This document shows, one piece after another, positions 1-7,530 of a stretch of DNA of 18,837 nt. Under the pieces are notes generated by a model. The model was given only the letters and a program-made list of their open reading frames with translations, searched no databases and was not told where the DNA came from. Within the stretch, counting starts at the first letter, position 1. Each line of letters opens with the position of its first letter. Location of the stretch: NCBI GenBank assembly GCA_964571215.1, contig CAZMZZ010000030.1:1-18837 (forward strand), written 5' to 3'. The DNA comes from CAJWPI01 sp964571215 (GTDB lineage: Bacteria; Pseudomonadota; Gammaproteobacteria; Magnimaribacterales; Magnimaribacteraceae). The position numbers and the translations under genes were made by a program.

Positions 1-993
1 TTGGAAGAGATTGAAATTAATCCTTTAGAGGTTGGACAAGTTTTAGTAAAACTAGATTCAAGTGGAGTTTGTGGTGCGCAAATAAATGAAATTGATGCCG
101 TAAAAGGTAAGGATAACTTTCTTCCTCATCTATTAGGTCATGAAGGTCATGGAGAAGTTGTGGAATGTGGACAAGGAGTAACTAAAGTTAAAGATGGCGA
201 TAAGGTAGTATTGCATTGGAGGAAGTCACATGGAATCAATTCCTCCACACCGTCTTATGAAAGTAAATCTCTGGGTCAGATAAATGCTGGGTGGGTAACA
301 ACATTTAATGAGTATGCAGTAGTTTCAGAAGATCGAATAACTCTTATCCCTGAATATGTAGACAAAGATCATGCTGCTCTCCTTGGATGTGCAGTTACAA
401 CAGCTATGGGAACTTTAGTTAATGATGCAAAAGCAACATTAGGTGATTCAGTTGCTATTTTTGGATGTGGTGGTGTAGGACTTAGTTTAATTCAGTTTGC
501 TAAACTATCAGGCTGCTACCCTATAGTAGCAATAGATATTTATTCAGAAAAATTAAATCAAGCTAAAGAACTGGGTGCTAGCCATATTTTAAATTCTGCT
601 GACGAGCAATTTATTGACTTGCTTTTGGGAGCTAATGACGGAAATAAATATGATATCTGTATAGATAATACTGGTTTACCTAAAATACTGAAACAGGCTT
701 ATCAAGTAACATCACCAAACGGCGGGAAGACAATTATGGTTGGGGTAATGGATAAACATAATTCATTAGATATATGGACTTATCCTCTACACTTCGATCA
801 AGAGTTAATTGGTTCTTCAGGAGGACAATGTAATCCTTCCGCTGATATTCCTAAGATCGTTAAATTAATTGACCAAAGTATGTTGGACTTAGATAAATTA
901 ATTGGAGCAACCTATTCTTTAGATCAAATAAACCAAGCTATTGATGATCTAAGGTCCGGCTCTAAATCTGGAAGATTAATGATTTCTTTTTAG
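1..993 (+). CDS. Zinc-dependent medium-chain dehydrogenase, 5' end cut by the window
   Basis: Oxidoreductase of the medium-chain dehydrogenase/reductase (alcohol dehydrogenase) family, probably NAD-linked. Numbered from the first visible codon, the catalytic zinc ligands are Cys24 (GVCGAQ), His47-Glu48 (GHEGHG) and Cys130 (LLGCAVTT). The Rossmann motif GCGGVG is at 155-160, and Asp179 ends the second strand, which favours NAD over NADP. The four-cysteine structural-zinc lobe seen in many family members is absent from residues 71-100. The visible protein has 330 residues and begins at what is normally about residue 15-25 of the family, directly before the first conserved strand. The TTG at position 1 is therefore most likely an internal Leu codon and the true start lies upstream. 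It is followed 42 bp later by a sugar-nucleotide SDR gene on the same strand, so a role in making a sugar or polyol precursor is plausible. The substrate is unknown. Confidence 0.85.
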   Translation: MEEIEINPLEVGQVLVKLDSSGVCGAQINEIDAVKGKDNFLPHLLGHEGHGEVVECGQGVTKVKDGDKVVLHWRKSHGINSSTPSYESKSLGQINAGWVTTFNEYAVVSEDRITLIPEYVDKDHAALLGCAVTTAMGTLVNDAKATLGDSVAIFGCGGVGLSLIQFAKLSGCYPIVAIDIYSEKLNQAKELGASHILNSADEQFIDLLLGANDGNKYDICIDNTGLPKILKQAYQVTSPNGGKTIMVGVMDKHNSLDIWTYPLHFDQELIGSSGGQCNPSADIPKIVKLIDQSMLDLDKLIGATYSLDQINQAIDDLRSGSKSGRLMISF

Positions 994-1035
994 ATTTATG
1001 CTTAATGAGAACCTGAATCTAATCCAAATAAAGAA

Positions 1036-1830
1036 ATGAGAATAATAATTGGTGGTGATAGCACTATAGGAAGAGCTTTATCATATTCTTGGAAAGAAAA
1101 AGGAATTTCATTTCAATCCAGCACAAGAAAATCTAATCTTGTTAGCCCAAATAGACCTCTTATTGATCTCGGTTCAAAGGACTGGAAAGATATAAAAGAA
1201 TATAAATTCAATGTAGGAGTTTTATGTGCAGCTATAACGAGTATAGATAAATGTGAGGAGGATCCAGTTTTATCTAAAAAAGTTAATGTAGAAGGAAGAA
1301 AAGAATTGGTTAATGAGTTAATTGATAAAAAGACTCATATCATAATGCTTTCATCAAATCAGGTCTTTGATGGTTCAAAAAAGTTAGTGGAAGCCCATGA
1401 ACCTACAAATCCTATAAACGAGTATGGCAAACAGAATGTAGAACTTGAAGAATTTATTCTTAATTTCCCTAAGACAACAGTATTTAGGTTAACCAAAGTA
1501 ATTCATAACAACCTTTCTATTTTAAAAGATTGGAAAGAAAAATTAGAAAGCGGCCAGGAGATATTTCCTTTTAAAGACTTAAACTTAGCACCAATTTCTT
1601 TAAAACAGGTTCTGCAAAGCATAGAAAAGATAATCACAAATAAAGCTTATGGCATAAGACAGCTTTCAGCTGAGAAGGAAATTAGTTATGAAGAGTTTGC
1701 TTACGATTTTTGTAGACAATTAGGTATAGATACAAGGTTAGTTTCACCCATAAATTTCAAAGATAAATTTAAGGATTCTATAACTCCCCCTGAACATTGC
1801 AGTTTAAGAACTTCAAATGATATTAACTAG
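1036..1830 (+). CDS. RmlD-like sugar-nucleotide SDR (dTDP-4-dehydrorhamnose reductase-like)
   Basis: 264-residue NAD(P)-dependent extended SDR most like the RmlD/sugar-nucleotide-binding family, whose members reduce a 4-keto nucleotide sugar in the cytoplasm. The N-terminal dinucleotide site is GGDSTIG (6-12). Next come CAAITSID (64-71), VNVEG (83-87), the SSNQVFDG strand with candidate catalytic Ser (106-113) and the active-site Tyr130 in NPINEYGK. The usual Tyr-x3-Lys pair is not intact: the residue four after Tyr130 is Asn134, and a Lys sits at 132 instead. The protein may thus be a weakened or repurposed reductase. It is about 30 residues shorter than typical RmlD. The ATG at 1036 has no strong Shine-Dalgarno sequence. 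The last 14 bases overlap the next gene in another frame, indicating co-transcription with the downstream glycosyltransferase. Family assignment is firm; the exact reaction is not. Confidence 0.75.
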   Translation: MRIIIGGDSTIGRALSYSWKEKGISFQSSTRKSNLVSPNRPLIDLGSKDWKDIKEYKFNVGVLCAAITSIDKCEEDPVLSKKVNVEGRKELVNELIDKKTHIIMLSSNQVFDGSKKLVEAHEPTNPINEYGKQNVELEEFILNFPKTTVFRLTKVIHNNLSILKDWKEKLESGQEIFPFKDLNLAPISLKQVLQSIEKIITNKAYGIRQLSAEKEISYEEFAYDFCRQLGIDTRLVSPINFKDKFKDSITPPEHCSLRTSNDIN

Positions 1831-3040
1831 ATTAAATCTTCGTTTTAAGGCTCTGGCTCATAAATCCATAGCTATTCTGTTCATTCCTCTTTTAATAATA
1901 ATAAGGTTAATCAAGCCCATATATAAAATACGCTTAAGGGAGTTTATGTCTGAAAGAATAGGACATTTTGTTGGAGATGCAGGAATATCTCTTTGCGAAA
2001 AGGTTTATAAAGAAGAATACAAAGATCTATGTTGGTTTATTTCTCCCTCGTGCAACTCACAAATAGAAAAAATGGTAAAAAGAGTATTCTTTGTAAGGTG
2101 GTGGGTACGATACCTTATTATTGCTAATAGCATTTTCCCTTCTTTGAATTTGGCTCCTTATGAGAATAGATGGAATCAAGCTAGAGATATAAGAGGCTTG
2201 TACTTTAAAACAAAAGATCTCAAAGAAGCTTACCTCCCTTTTAGCAGTGAGGAAGAAGAAGAAGCAAAAACTTTTTTAAAGAATTTGGGAGTAAAAAGAA
2301 ATGATAAATTTATTTGTTTAATAATTAGAGATGCTGAATACTTAAAGACCCATTACCCAAATGAAGACTGGTCCTATCATGATTATAGAAACTCTAATAT
2401 TAACTCTTACATTGATAGTATTGAAGCTCTAAAAGATCTAGGCTATTGGATATTTAGAATGGGCAAACAAGTAAAAGAGAAATTAGATTATGACCACCCT
2501 AGAGTAATCGACTATGCTAATACAAATGAAAGAAGTGATTTGTTAGATGTTTGGCTACCAGCTAACTCCCATTTTAGTATTTCTACTTCTACAGGTCTTG
2601 ATGCAGTACCTCAGGCTTTCAGACGCCCAGTAGTTTACGTGAATGCAATGACAAATGCAGATTTTAGATCTCATGACCATTGTATTTGGGCTCCTAAAGA
2701 TCTTCATTGGATAGGAAGCAAAGAGAATTCTTTAAGTTTAAAAGAAACATTAGTAAATAATTTTTCTGATGGACGAAGATATAAAGACTTAGGTATCAAT
2801 ATAACCAATCTGTCACCTGATTTGATTAAAGAAATAGTAATAGAAATGCATAAAAGACTTTCAGGAGAATGGGAAATATCAAAACAAGAAGAGTTAAATC
2901 AAGAAAAATTCATTAAAATAATTTCCGCTTGGCCAGAAAAAGAGAAAATGCATGGATTTTTCCACCCAAAGGCCCTGATAAGTCAAACTTATCTAGAACA
3001 CAACCCTTCTTTTTTATCTGAGTCATTTGATAAAGGTTAA
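1817..3040 (+). CDS. TIGR04372-type putative glycosyltransferase
   Basis: 407-residue protein that I recognise as the TIGR04372 family of putative glycosyltransferases found in surface-polysaccharide loci. Family-like blocks are SERIGHFVGD (45-54), the strand FICLIIRDAEY (165-175), YRNSNINSY (190-198), GYWIFRMGK (209-217) and FSISTSTGLD (253-262), followed by PVVYVNAMTN (271-280). A hydrophobic stretch at about 17-33, flanked by basic residues, suggests a membrane anchor or membrane-associated N terminus. The gene starts inside the upstream SDR gene (14-bp overlap), and its TAA shares one base with the ATG of the ABC exporter gene. The three genes are therefore almost certainly translated from one message. 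It probably adds a sugar to a lipid-linked glycan before export. Donor and acceptor cannot be inferred, and no member's chemistry is known to me. Confidence 0.75.
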   Translation: MILTRLNLRFKALAHKSIAILFIPLLIIIRLIKPIYKIRLREFMSERIGHFVGDAGISLCEKVYKEEYKDLCWFISPSCNSQIEKMVKRVFFVRWWVRYLIIANSIFPSLNLAPYENRWNQARDIRGLYFKTKDLKEAYLPFSSEEEEEAKTFLKNLGVKRNDKFICLIIRDAEYLKTHYPNEDWSYHDYRNSNINSYIDSIEALKDLGYWIFRMGKQVKEKLDYDHPRVIDYANTNERSDLLDVWLPANSHFSISTSTGLDAVPQAFRRPVVYVNAMTNADFRSHDHCIWAPKDLHWIGSKENSLSLKETLVNNFSDGRRYKDLGINITNLSPDLIKEIVIEMHKRLSGEWEISKQEELNQEKFIKIISAWPEKEKMHGFFHPKALISQTYLEHNPSFLSESFDKG

Positions 3041-4818
3041 TGAATATCCTAATTAAAAGTAATAGCTTAATTAAAGATATATTAAAGGATAGATATAAAA
3101 GTCTAGCTCTAATTATTGGACTTATGATAATGACAGGGATAGTGCAAGCTACTTCTGTCTTGGGTCTTATGCCCATAGTTGATTTTATAATCAATCAGGA
3201 TCAACAAGAACATAATGAAATAACCCAGGCCATAGTGAATGCCCTATACCAATACAATATTCCAGTTAATATTTTCTCATTAGGTATTCTTTATCTTGGC
3301 TTAGTTCTTTTTAGGAGCTCAGTTCTAGCTTTACAGAAGTATGTAACTACTAAAACAATCTTCAGCATTATGAAGCAAATGATTTTTAGTTTGTATGAAT
3401 CCTTTTTGAATACTTCTTGGTCATTCTTTGGAACAAAGGAGTATGGCACGCTAGCAAATACATTGGTAAAAGAAACTGAAAAAGCATCAATAGGTTTTGA
3501 ATCTTTTGCCCAGATGATTGCTTCTAGTGTCTCAATTCTCTTTTATTTCTTTTTGTTGCTATTTCTGTCATGGGAGTTGTCTTTGGTGGTACTCCTTTTG
3601 ACAATCATTCTCTTTTCTCCTTCTGTTCTCTTAAATAAATATGTTTACAACGTAAGAAAAAGGCACACGGAAGCTTCAAATAATTTTCAGGGAAGAATGT
3701 ACGACACACTAAATGCATTAAAACTCATAACTGGATTTTCAAAAAAAAGAGACACTTTAAGAGAAGTCCAACCTTCAGTTAATACTGTTGCCAAGACCTC
3801 GGTTCAGTTTACTATGGTTCGGGTTCTTTTTTCTCAATTAGCAGAACCTGTAGCTGTATTCTTGGTTGTTATATCAGTTGTTATAGGTTTGAATTATTTA
3901 AATATGGGAATTGCTGAACTTATAGCTTTTCTTTATTCAATTAACAGATTATCAGTAGAAAGCCAAAGCTTCATTACTCAAAGAAATAATATCTTTGCAA
4001 GCTTACCTTCTTTTGAGCAAATCAATGTTTTGAAAATAGAGTCTGAGAATTCTCAAGAAAGTCTCGATGGAAAGAACATAGATTTCTTTAAAAGAGGTAT
4101 ATTTGTAGAGAACTTAAGCTTTGCTTATGATGGCGAACAAGTTCTATCAGACATAAATTTGGAAGTTCCTAAAGGGTCAATGGTTGCTGTAGTTGGACCT
4201 TCTGGGTCAGGGAAATCAACTTTAATAGATTTAGTTATGGGTTTTTATAAGTCTCAAAATGGAAAAATTATAGTTGATGAAGATGTTCTTGATTCTATAA
4301 AACTTCATGATTGGAGGCTTCTTACTGGCTATATTCCACAGCAACCTTTTTTATTTAATGCTTCGATTAAGGAGAATCTCTTATGGGCAAAAAAAGATGC
4401 GACTGATTCAGAAATTGAAGAAGCCTGTAAGCTAGCAAATGCGGACGAGTTTATTGTAGATTTAAAGAAACAATACAATACATTAGTCGGTGAAAGGGGA
4501 GTAAGACTTTCTGGAGGTCAAGCCCAGAGAATTTGTTTAGCTAGGGCGTTAATTAAAAAACCTCAGTTATTAATTTTAGATGAAGCAACAAGTGCTTTAG
4601 ATAGTCATTCAGAGCTTTTAATCCAAGATTCTATTGAAAAACTTACCGGTGAAACAACTATTATCTGTATTGCACACAGACTATCAACTATTAAGAAAGC
4701 TAATAGAATATATTATCTGAATGAGGGTCGCATTTTAGAAGCTGGAACCTTTGAAGAGCTAGTTGCTTCTTCAGGTAGTGAGTTTAGAAAGACAGCTGAA
4801 TTACAGGGCATCATCTAA
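3040..4818 (+). CDS. ABC exporter/flippase, fused membrane and ATPase domains
   Basis: 592-residue half-transporter of the MsbA/PglK type, expected to act as a homodimer in the inner membrane. The N-terminal part (about 20-330) has the hydrophobic segments of a type I exporter domain, clearest near 22-48, 80-95, 160-200 and 265-300. The ATPase domain follows: Walker A GPSGSGKST (386-394), signature LSGGQAQR (490-497), Walker B LLILDE (510-515) with the D-loop SALD, and switch His546 in AHRLST. All catalytic residues are present, so it should be active. It lies between glycosyltransferase and sugar-nucleotide genes and starts with a one-base stop/start overlap. Moving a lipid-linked glycan or glycolipid across the membrane is therefore more likely than drug efflux. 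MsbA-like lipid A transport remains an alternative, because sequence alone does not separate these. Confidence 0.88.
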   Translation: MNILIKSNSLIKDILKDRYKSLALIIGLMIMTGIVQATSVLGLMPIVDFIINQDQQEHNEITQAIVNALYQYNIPVNIFSLGILYLGLVLFRSSVLALQKYVTTKTIFSIMKQMIFSLYESFLNTSWSFFGTKEYGTLANTLVKETEKASIGFESFAQMIASSVSILFYFFLLLFLSWELSLVVLLLTIILFSPSVLLNKYVYNVRKRHTEASNNFQGRMYDTLNALKLITGFSKKRDTLREVQPSVNTVAKTSVQFTMVRVLFSQLAEPVAVFLVVISVVIGLNYLNMGIAELIAFLYSINRLSVESQSFITQRNNIFASLPSFEQINVLKIESENSQESLDGKNIDFFKRGIFVENLSFAYDGEQVLSDINLEVPKGSMVAVVGPSGSGKSTLIDLVMGFYKSQNGKIIVDEDVLDSIKLHDWRLLTGYIPQQPFLFNASIKENLLWAKKDATDSEIEEACKLANADEFIVDLKKQYNTLVGERGVRLSGGQAQRICLARALIKKPQLLILDEATSALDSHSELLIQDSIEKLTGETTIICIAHRLSTIKKANRIYYLNEGRILEAGTFEELVASSGSEFRKTAELQGII

Positions 4819-4851
4819 TTGAAACAATAAAGATGTAAAAGTGAAAAAATA

Positions 4852-5874
4852 ATGAGTTCTATTGATGAAAAAATTTCCACTTTTTTTGAATCAAAAAAGG
4901 TTTTAATAAGCGGTGCCAGTGGTTATATAGGCTCAAATTTATTAAATAGGCTTTCTGAAGTTAATTGTGAGATTACTTGCTTAACAAGCAACCCCAACCT
5001 TAAAGAGTTTTTGGTTAAGGAGTATAAGAACAGAAAAGCTAATATCTCTGTTTCTTGCGGTGCCTATAGAGACAGATCTTTATGGGAAAAGAACATTAAG
5101 AATACAGATGTTATTTTTCATTTAGCTTCTCAAACGAGTTTTTATAAGGCTGAATCAAATCCTGCAGAGGACTACATGGACAACGTTCTTCCTTTGCAGC
5201 TTCTTCTTGATTTAGTTTCAAAAGAAGAAAAAAAACCATTTATAGTTTTTGCAGGAACATCAACTCAATGTGGAATAAAAGACTCACAACCTGTAGGAGA
5301 AGATGAAAAAGACAATCCATCTACAATTTATGATTTACATAAGCTTATAGCTGAGAATTACTTAAAATATTATTGCATAAAAGAAGAGGCCGAAGGTTGT
5401 TGTCTAAGACTATGCAATGTTTATGGTCCTGGCCCAAAAAGCAGCAACGATGACAGGGGAATTCTTAATCTAATGATCAAAAGGGGCTTGAAAGAGGAGG
5501 TTTTATCTATTTATGGATCAGGAAACTATATAAGGGACTATATATTTATCGATGATGTTGTAAATGCTTTTTTGTTGTGTCCTCAGAATAAGAAAAAGAC
5601 TAATGGGAAGCATTTTATCTTGGGTTCTGGGAAAGGATTTAGCGTTCAGGAAGCTATTTCTAAAGTAGCAGAGATTATTAATAAGAAAACTGACTCAAAA
5701 GTATGCACTGAACATGTTGCTTCTCCAGAAGGTCTTCTGGATATAGAGTTTAGAAATTTTGTTGCAGATAATGCTAACTTGAAGAAAGCAATCGGATGGT
5801 CAGCTGATATAGATCTTAAAAAAGGAATTGAAATTACTGTAGAAAACTTTATTGAAACTAAATCAGATGAATAA
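4852..5874 (+). CDS. NAD-dependent epimerase/dehydratase (extended SDR)
   Basis: 340-residue nucleotide-sugar epimerase or dehydratase. The Rossmann motif GASGYIG is at 21-27, the candidate catalytic Thr/Ser lies in FAGTSTQCG (133-141), and the intact Tyr-x3-Lys pair is Tyr160 and Lys164 in STIYDLHK. NVYGPG (189-194) and RDYIFIDDV in the C-terminal half are typical of the UDP-glucose 4-epimerase-like families. About 15 extra residues precede the usual first strand. It lies 33 bp after the ABC exporter gene, with only a weak purine-rich ribosome site before the ATG, and is likely in the same operon. Unlike the other SDR in the locus, its active site is complete. It should make the modified sugar used by the neighbouring transferases. 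The specific sugar is not determinable. Confidence 0.82.
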   Translation: MSSIDEKISTFFESKKVLISGASGYIGSNLLNRLSEVNCEITCLTSNPNLKEFLVKEYKNRKANISVSCGAYRDRSLWEKNIKNTDVIFHLASQTSFYKAESNPAEDYMDNVLPLQLLLDLVSKEEKKPFIVFAGTSTQCGIKDSQPVGEDEKDNPSTIYDLHKLIAENYLKYYCIKEEAEGCCLRLCNVYGPGPKSSNDDRGILNLMIKRGLKEEVLSIYGSGNYIRDYIFIDDVVNAFLLCPQNKKKTNGKHFILGSGKGFSVQEAISKVAEIINKKTDSKVCTEHVASPEGLLDIEFRNFVADNANLKKAIGWSADIDLKKGIEITVENFIETKSDE

Positions 5875-5942
5875 AAGATTCAAGTCTAATAAAAATCATT
5901 TTCTAAACTACATACTAATCTAGTTTTTCTATCTCTGATCAT

Positions 5943-7037
5943 ATGACCTCCAAGTTTACTGTTCTCATAGATGTGTATATAAATCTATTCTTGTTTAAAG
6001 AAGCTATAGAAGCAATTCAAAACCAGACCCATGAAAATTTAGAAATTATTATTTCAGACAATGGCTCTGATAGTGACATAAAAAAATATATCTCAAGTGT
6101 TAAATCAGAAGACAAGAGAATAAAAATTATAAGATACGAAGAAAATATATTTAGTTATGAAGACCCTGAATTGAGAACATTTGTTCTCTGTAATGATGCC
6201 TTAAAAGTTGCTGAGGGAGATTATATTTTTTATCAGTCTTATGATGATTTACTAGCGAATGACTATGTAGAAAGAATGGTAAAGCTCTTTGAAGAAAACC
6301 CAGACTGTATCTCTGCTGCAGGATTACCTATTGGAATAGATATTAATGGGAAGCTTCTTGAAGATTCAAGGGAGAGGAAAAAGAATATTAGAAAGCGACA
6401 TATGTCAGGTCATGAATTAGCTCTAGATCATCTTCAGGGTGGAGTTAAATTTTCCTCTCCAGGAACAATATTTAGTTTTAAAAAAGAAGAGCTTATTAGG
6501 TACGGTGGATTTCATCGCTCTGTGGAATTAAGTCAACTTTATGGAATTGTTCCCTTTGGCGAAACTGGCTTTGATGAGGAAGCAGAATTTTATTGGAGAA
6601 GGCATGAAGGGCAGTTAAATAAGGAACTTTCTAGAAAGGGTTATTGTGGAGCTAAAGAATTTTACTCACTGGTTGAAGATTTTAATCTTAAAGATAGATG
6701 GGAAATTTATGGAAATGATGTTGCTAACCATGTTATTAATGTATTAACAAAGGATATGGGAAGAAGGTCAGCGTCGTTAACTGCATATAATTTCTTTAAA
6801 TTTAATTTCTTTGGCGCATATAGGTCATTTCTTGATTCTATTTCTAGAATTTATTTTTGGATTTTTTTACCTTCAGAATTATGGAAGAATAAGATTCATC
6901 TTTTATTTAGTATTATAAAGATTTTCGATTTCATTTTTATTCCAATTATTTACCTATTTGATAAAACCTTTCTGTCTAAAGTAAGACCTAAATTTGTTAT
7001 AAAACTAAAAAGATTTTTAGAAGAAAATAGAAATTAG
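5943..7037 (+). CDS. Family 2 (GT-A) glycosyltransferase
   Basis: 364-residue glycosyltransferase with a GT2 N-terminal domain. It shows the nucleotide-binding start FTVLIDVYIN (5-14), QNQTHENLEIIISDNGS (26-42) and GDYIFYQSYDD (92-102), whose two Asp residues fit the metal-binding DxD position. A later FDEEAEFYWRRHEGQ stretch (about 209-223) may carry the catalytic acid. The first strand ends IDVYIN where most relatives have IPxYN, a small departure. The C terminus (about 300-345) is very hydrophobic and ends in a basic tail, so the enzyme is probably bound to the inner membrane. It is the last gene of the glycan locus, with a 68-bp gap before it and no clear Shine-Dalgarno sequence. It ends 20 bp before the convergent nucleotidyltransferase gene. 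It likely extends the lipid-linked glycan. Confidence 0.83.
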   Translation: MTSKFTVLIDVYINLFLFKEAIEAIQNQTHENLEIIISDNGSDSDIKKYISSVKSEDKRIKIIRYEENIFSYEDPELRTFVLCNDALKVAEGDYIFYQSYDDLLANDYVERMVKLFEENPDCISAAGLPIGIDINGKLLEDSRERKKNIRKRHMSGHELALDHLQGGVKFSSPGTIFSFKKEELIRYGGFHRSVELSQLYGIVPFGETGFDEEAEFYWRRHEGQLNKELSRKGYCGAKEFYSLVEDFNLKDRWEIYGNDVANHVINVLTKDMGRRSASLTAYNFFKFNFFGAYRSFLDSISRIYFWIFLPSELWKNKIHLLFSIIKIFDFIFIPIIYLFDKTFLSKVRPKFVIKLKRFLEENRN

Positions 7038-7057
7038 CTTAGAGCTTAGTAAGTTAT

Positions 7058-7507
7058 TTAAGATTCTTTTTTATAATTTACCCATTTCTGCAGGATTTGA
7101 CTTGATGAGTTCTTTTTTTTACCTCCCACTTCAAAAATAAATTTTATTTGAGGGTTTGTTTTAAAAGTCTTTAATTCGGGGATATTTTCTTTGTTCCTGT
7201 CACCTCCATTAGCAAAAATCAAAGTGTCTTTTGCAGAAATAGACTTAAGACATCTTGAGATGGCATCATTTGAGGAGTTATCTTCATCATCAAATAGGAT
7301 AACTTTATCCACCATGACAAGATTCTCTATTATTTCCTTTCTCTCTTCGACTTCCAAAAAAGGCTTCCCTTTTTTTCTTATAAGCCAATTGTCAGAATTT
7401 AAGCCAACCCAAAGCTCATCACCTTCCTTTTTTGCACTCTTAAAATATGATATATGCCCTGAATGCAAGGGATCAAAGCCTCCTGTTACTAATACAATAT
7501 TTTTCAT
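7058..7507 (-). CDS. HxGH nucleotidyltransferase (cytidylyl/adenylyltransferase-like)
   Basis: 149-residue member of the cytidylyltransferase-like superfamily, which joins a nucleotide to a phosphorylated small molecule. The binding motif GGFDPLHSGH (9-18) contains the HxGH signature at 15-18. WLIRKKGKPF (41-50) followed by EERKEII (54-60) resembles the corresponding region of RfaE/HldE-C and TagD. NGGDR (100-104) and the C-terminal SSSQIL (134-139) match the second nucleotide-binding region. This supports a single-domain enzyme such as heptose-1-phosphate adenylyltransferase or glycerol-3-phosphate cytidylyltransferase; I cannot choose between them. It lies 23 bp downstream of birA on the same strand and is probably co-transcribed with it. 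It faces the glycan locus, so it may supply a precursor for the envelope. Confidence 0.8.
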   Translation of the reverse strand: MKNIVLVTGGFDPLHSGHISYFKSAKKEGDELWVGLNSDNWLIRKKGKPFLEVEERKEIIENLVMVDKVILFDDEDNSSNDAISRCLKSISAKDTLIFANGGDRNKENIPELKTFKTNPQIKFIFEVGGKKKNSSSQILQKWVNYKKES

Positions 7508-7530
7508 AGTTTCTTTTTTTCTTGTTAATT

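Noticed and set aside
2913..3194. - strand frame across the TIGR04372/ABC exporter junction
   Set aside because: It is antisense to two well-supported overlapping genes and shows no family motif.
7031..7060. Possible bidirectional terminator between the convergent genes (AGCTTAGAGCT)
   Set aside because: The repeat is short and not a stable stem with a T-run, so it cannot be supported as an intrinsic terminator.
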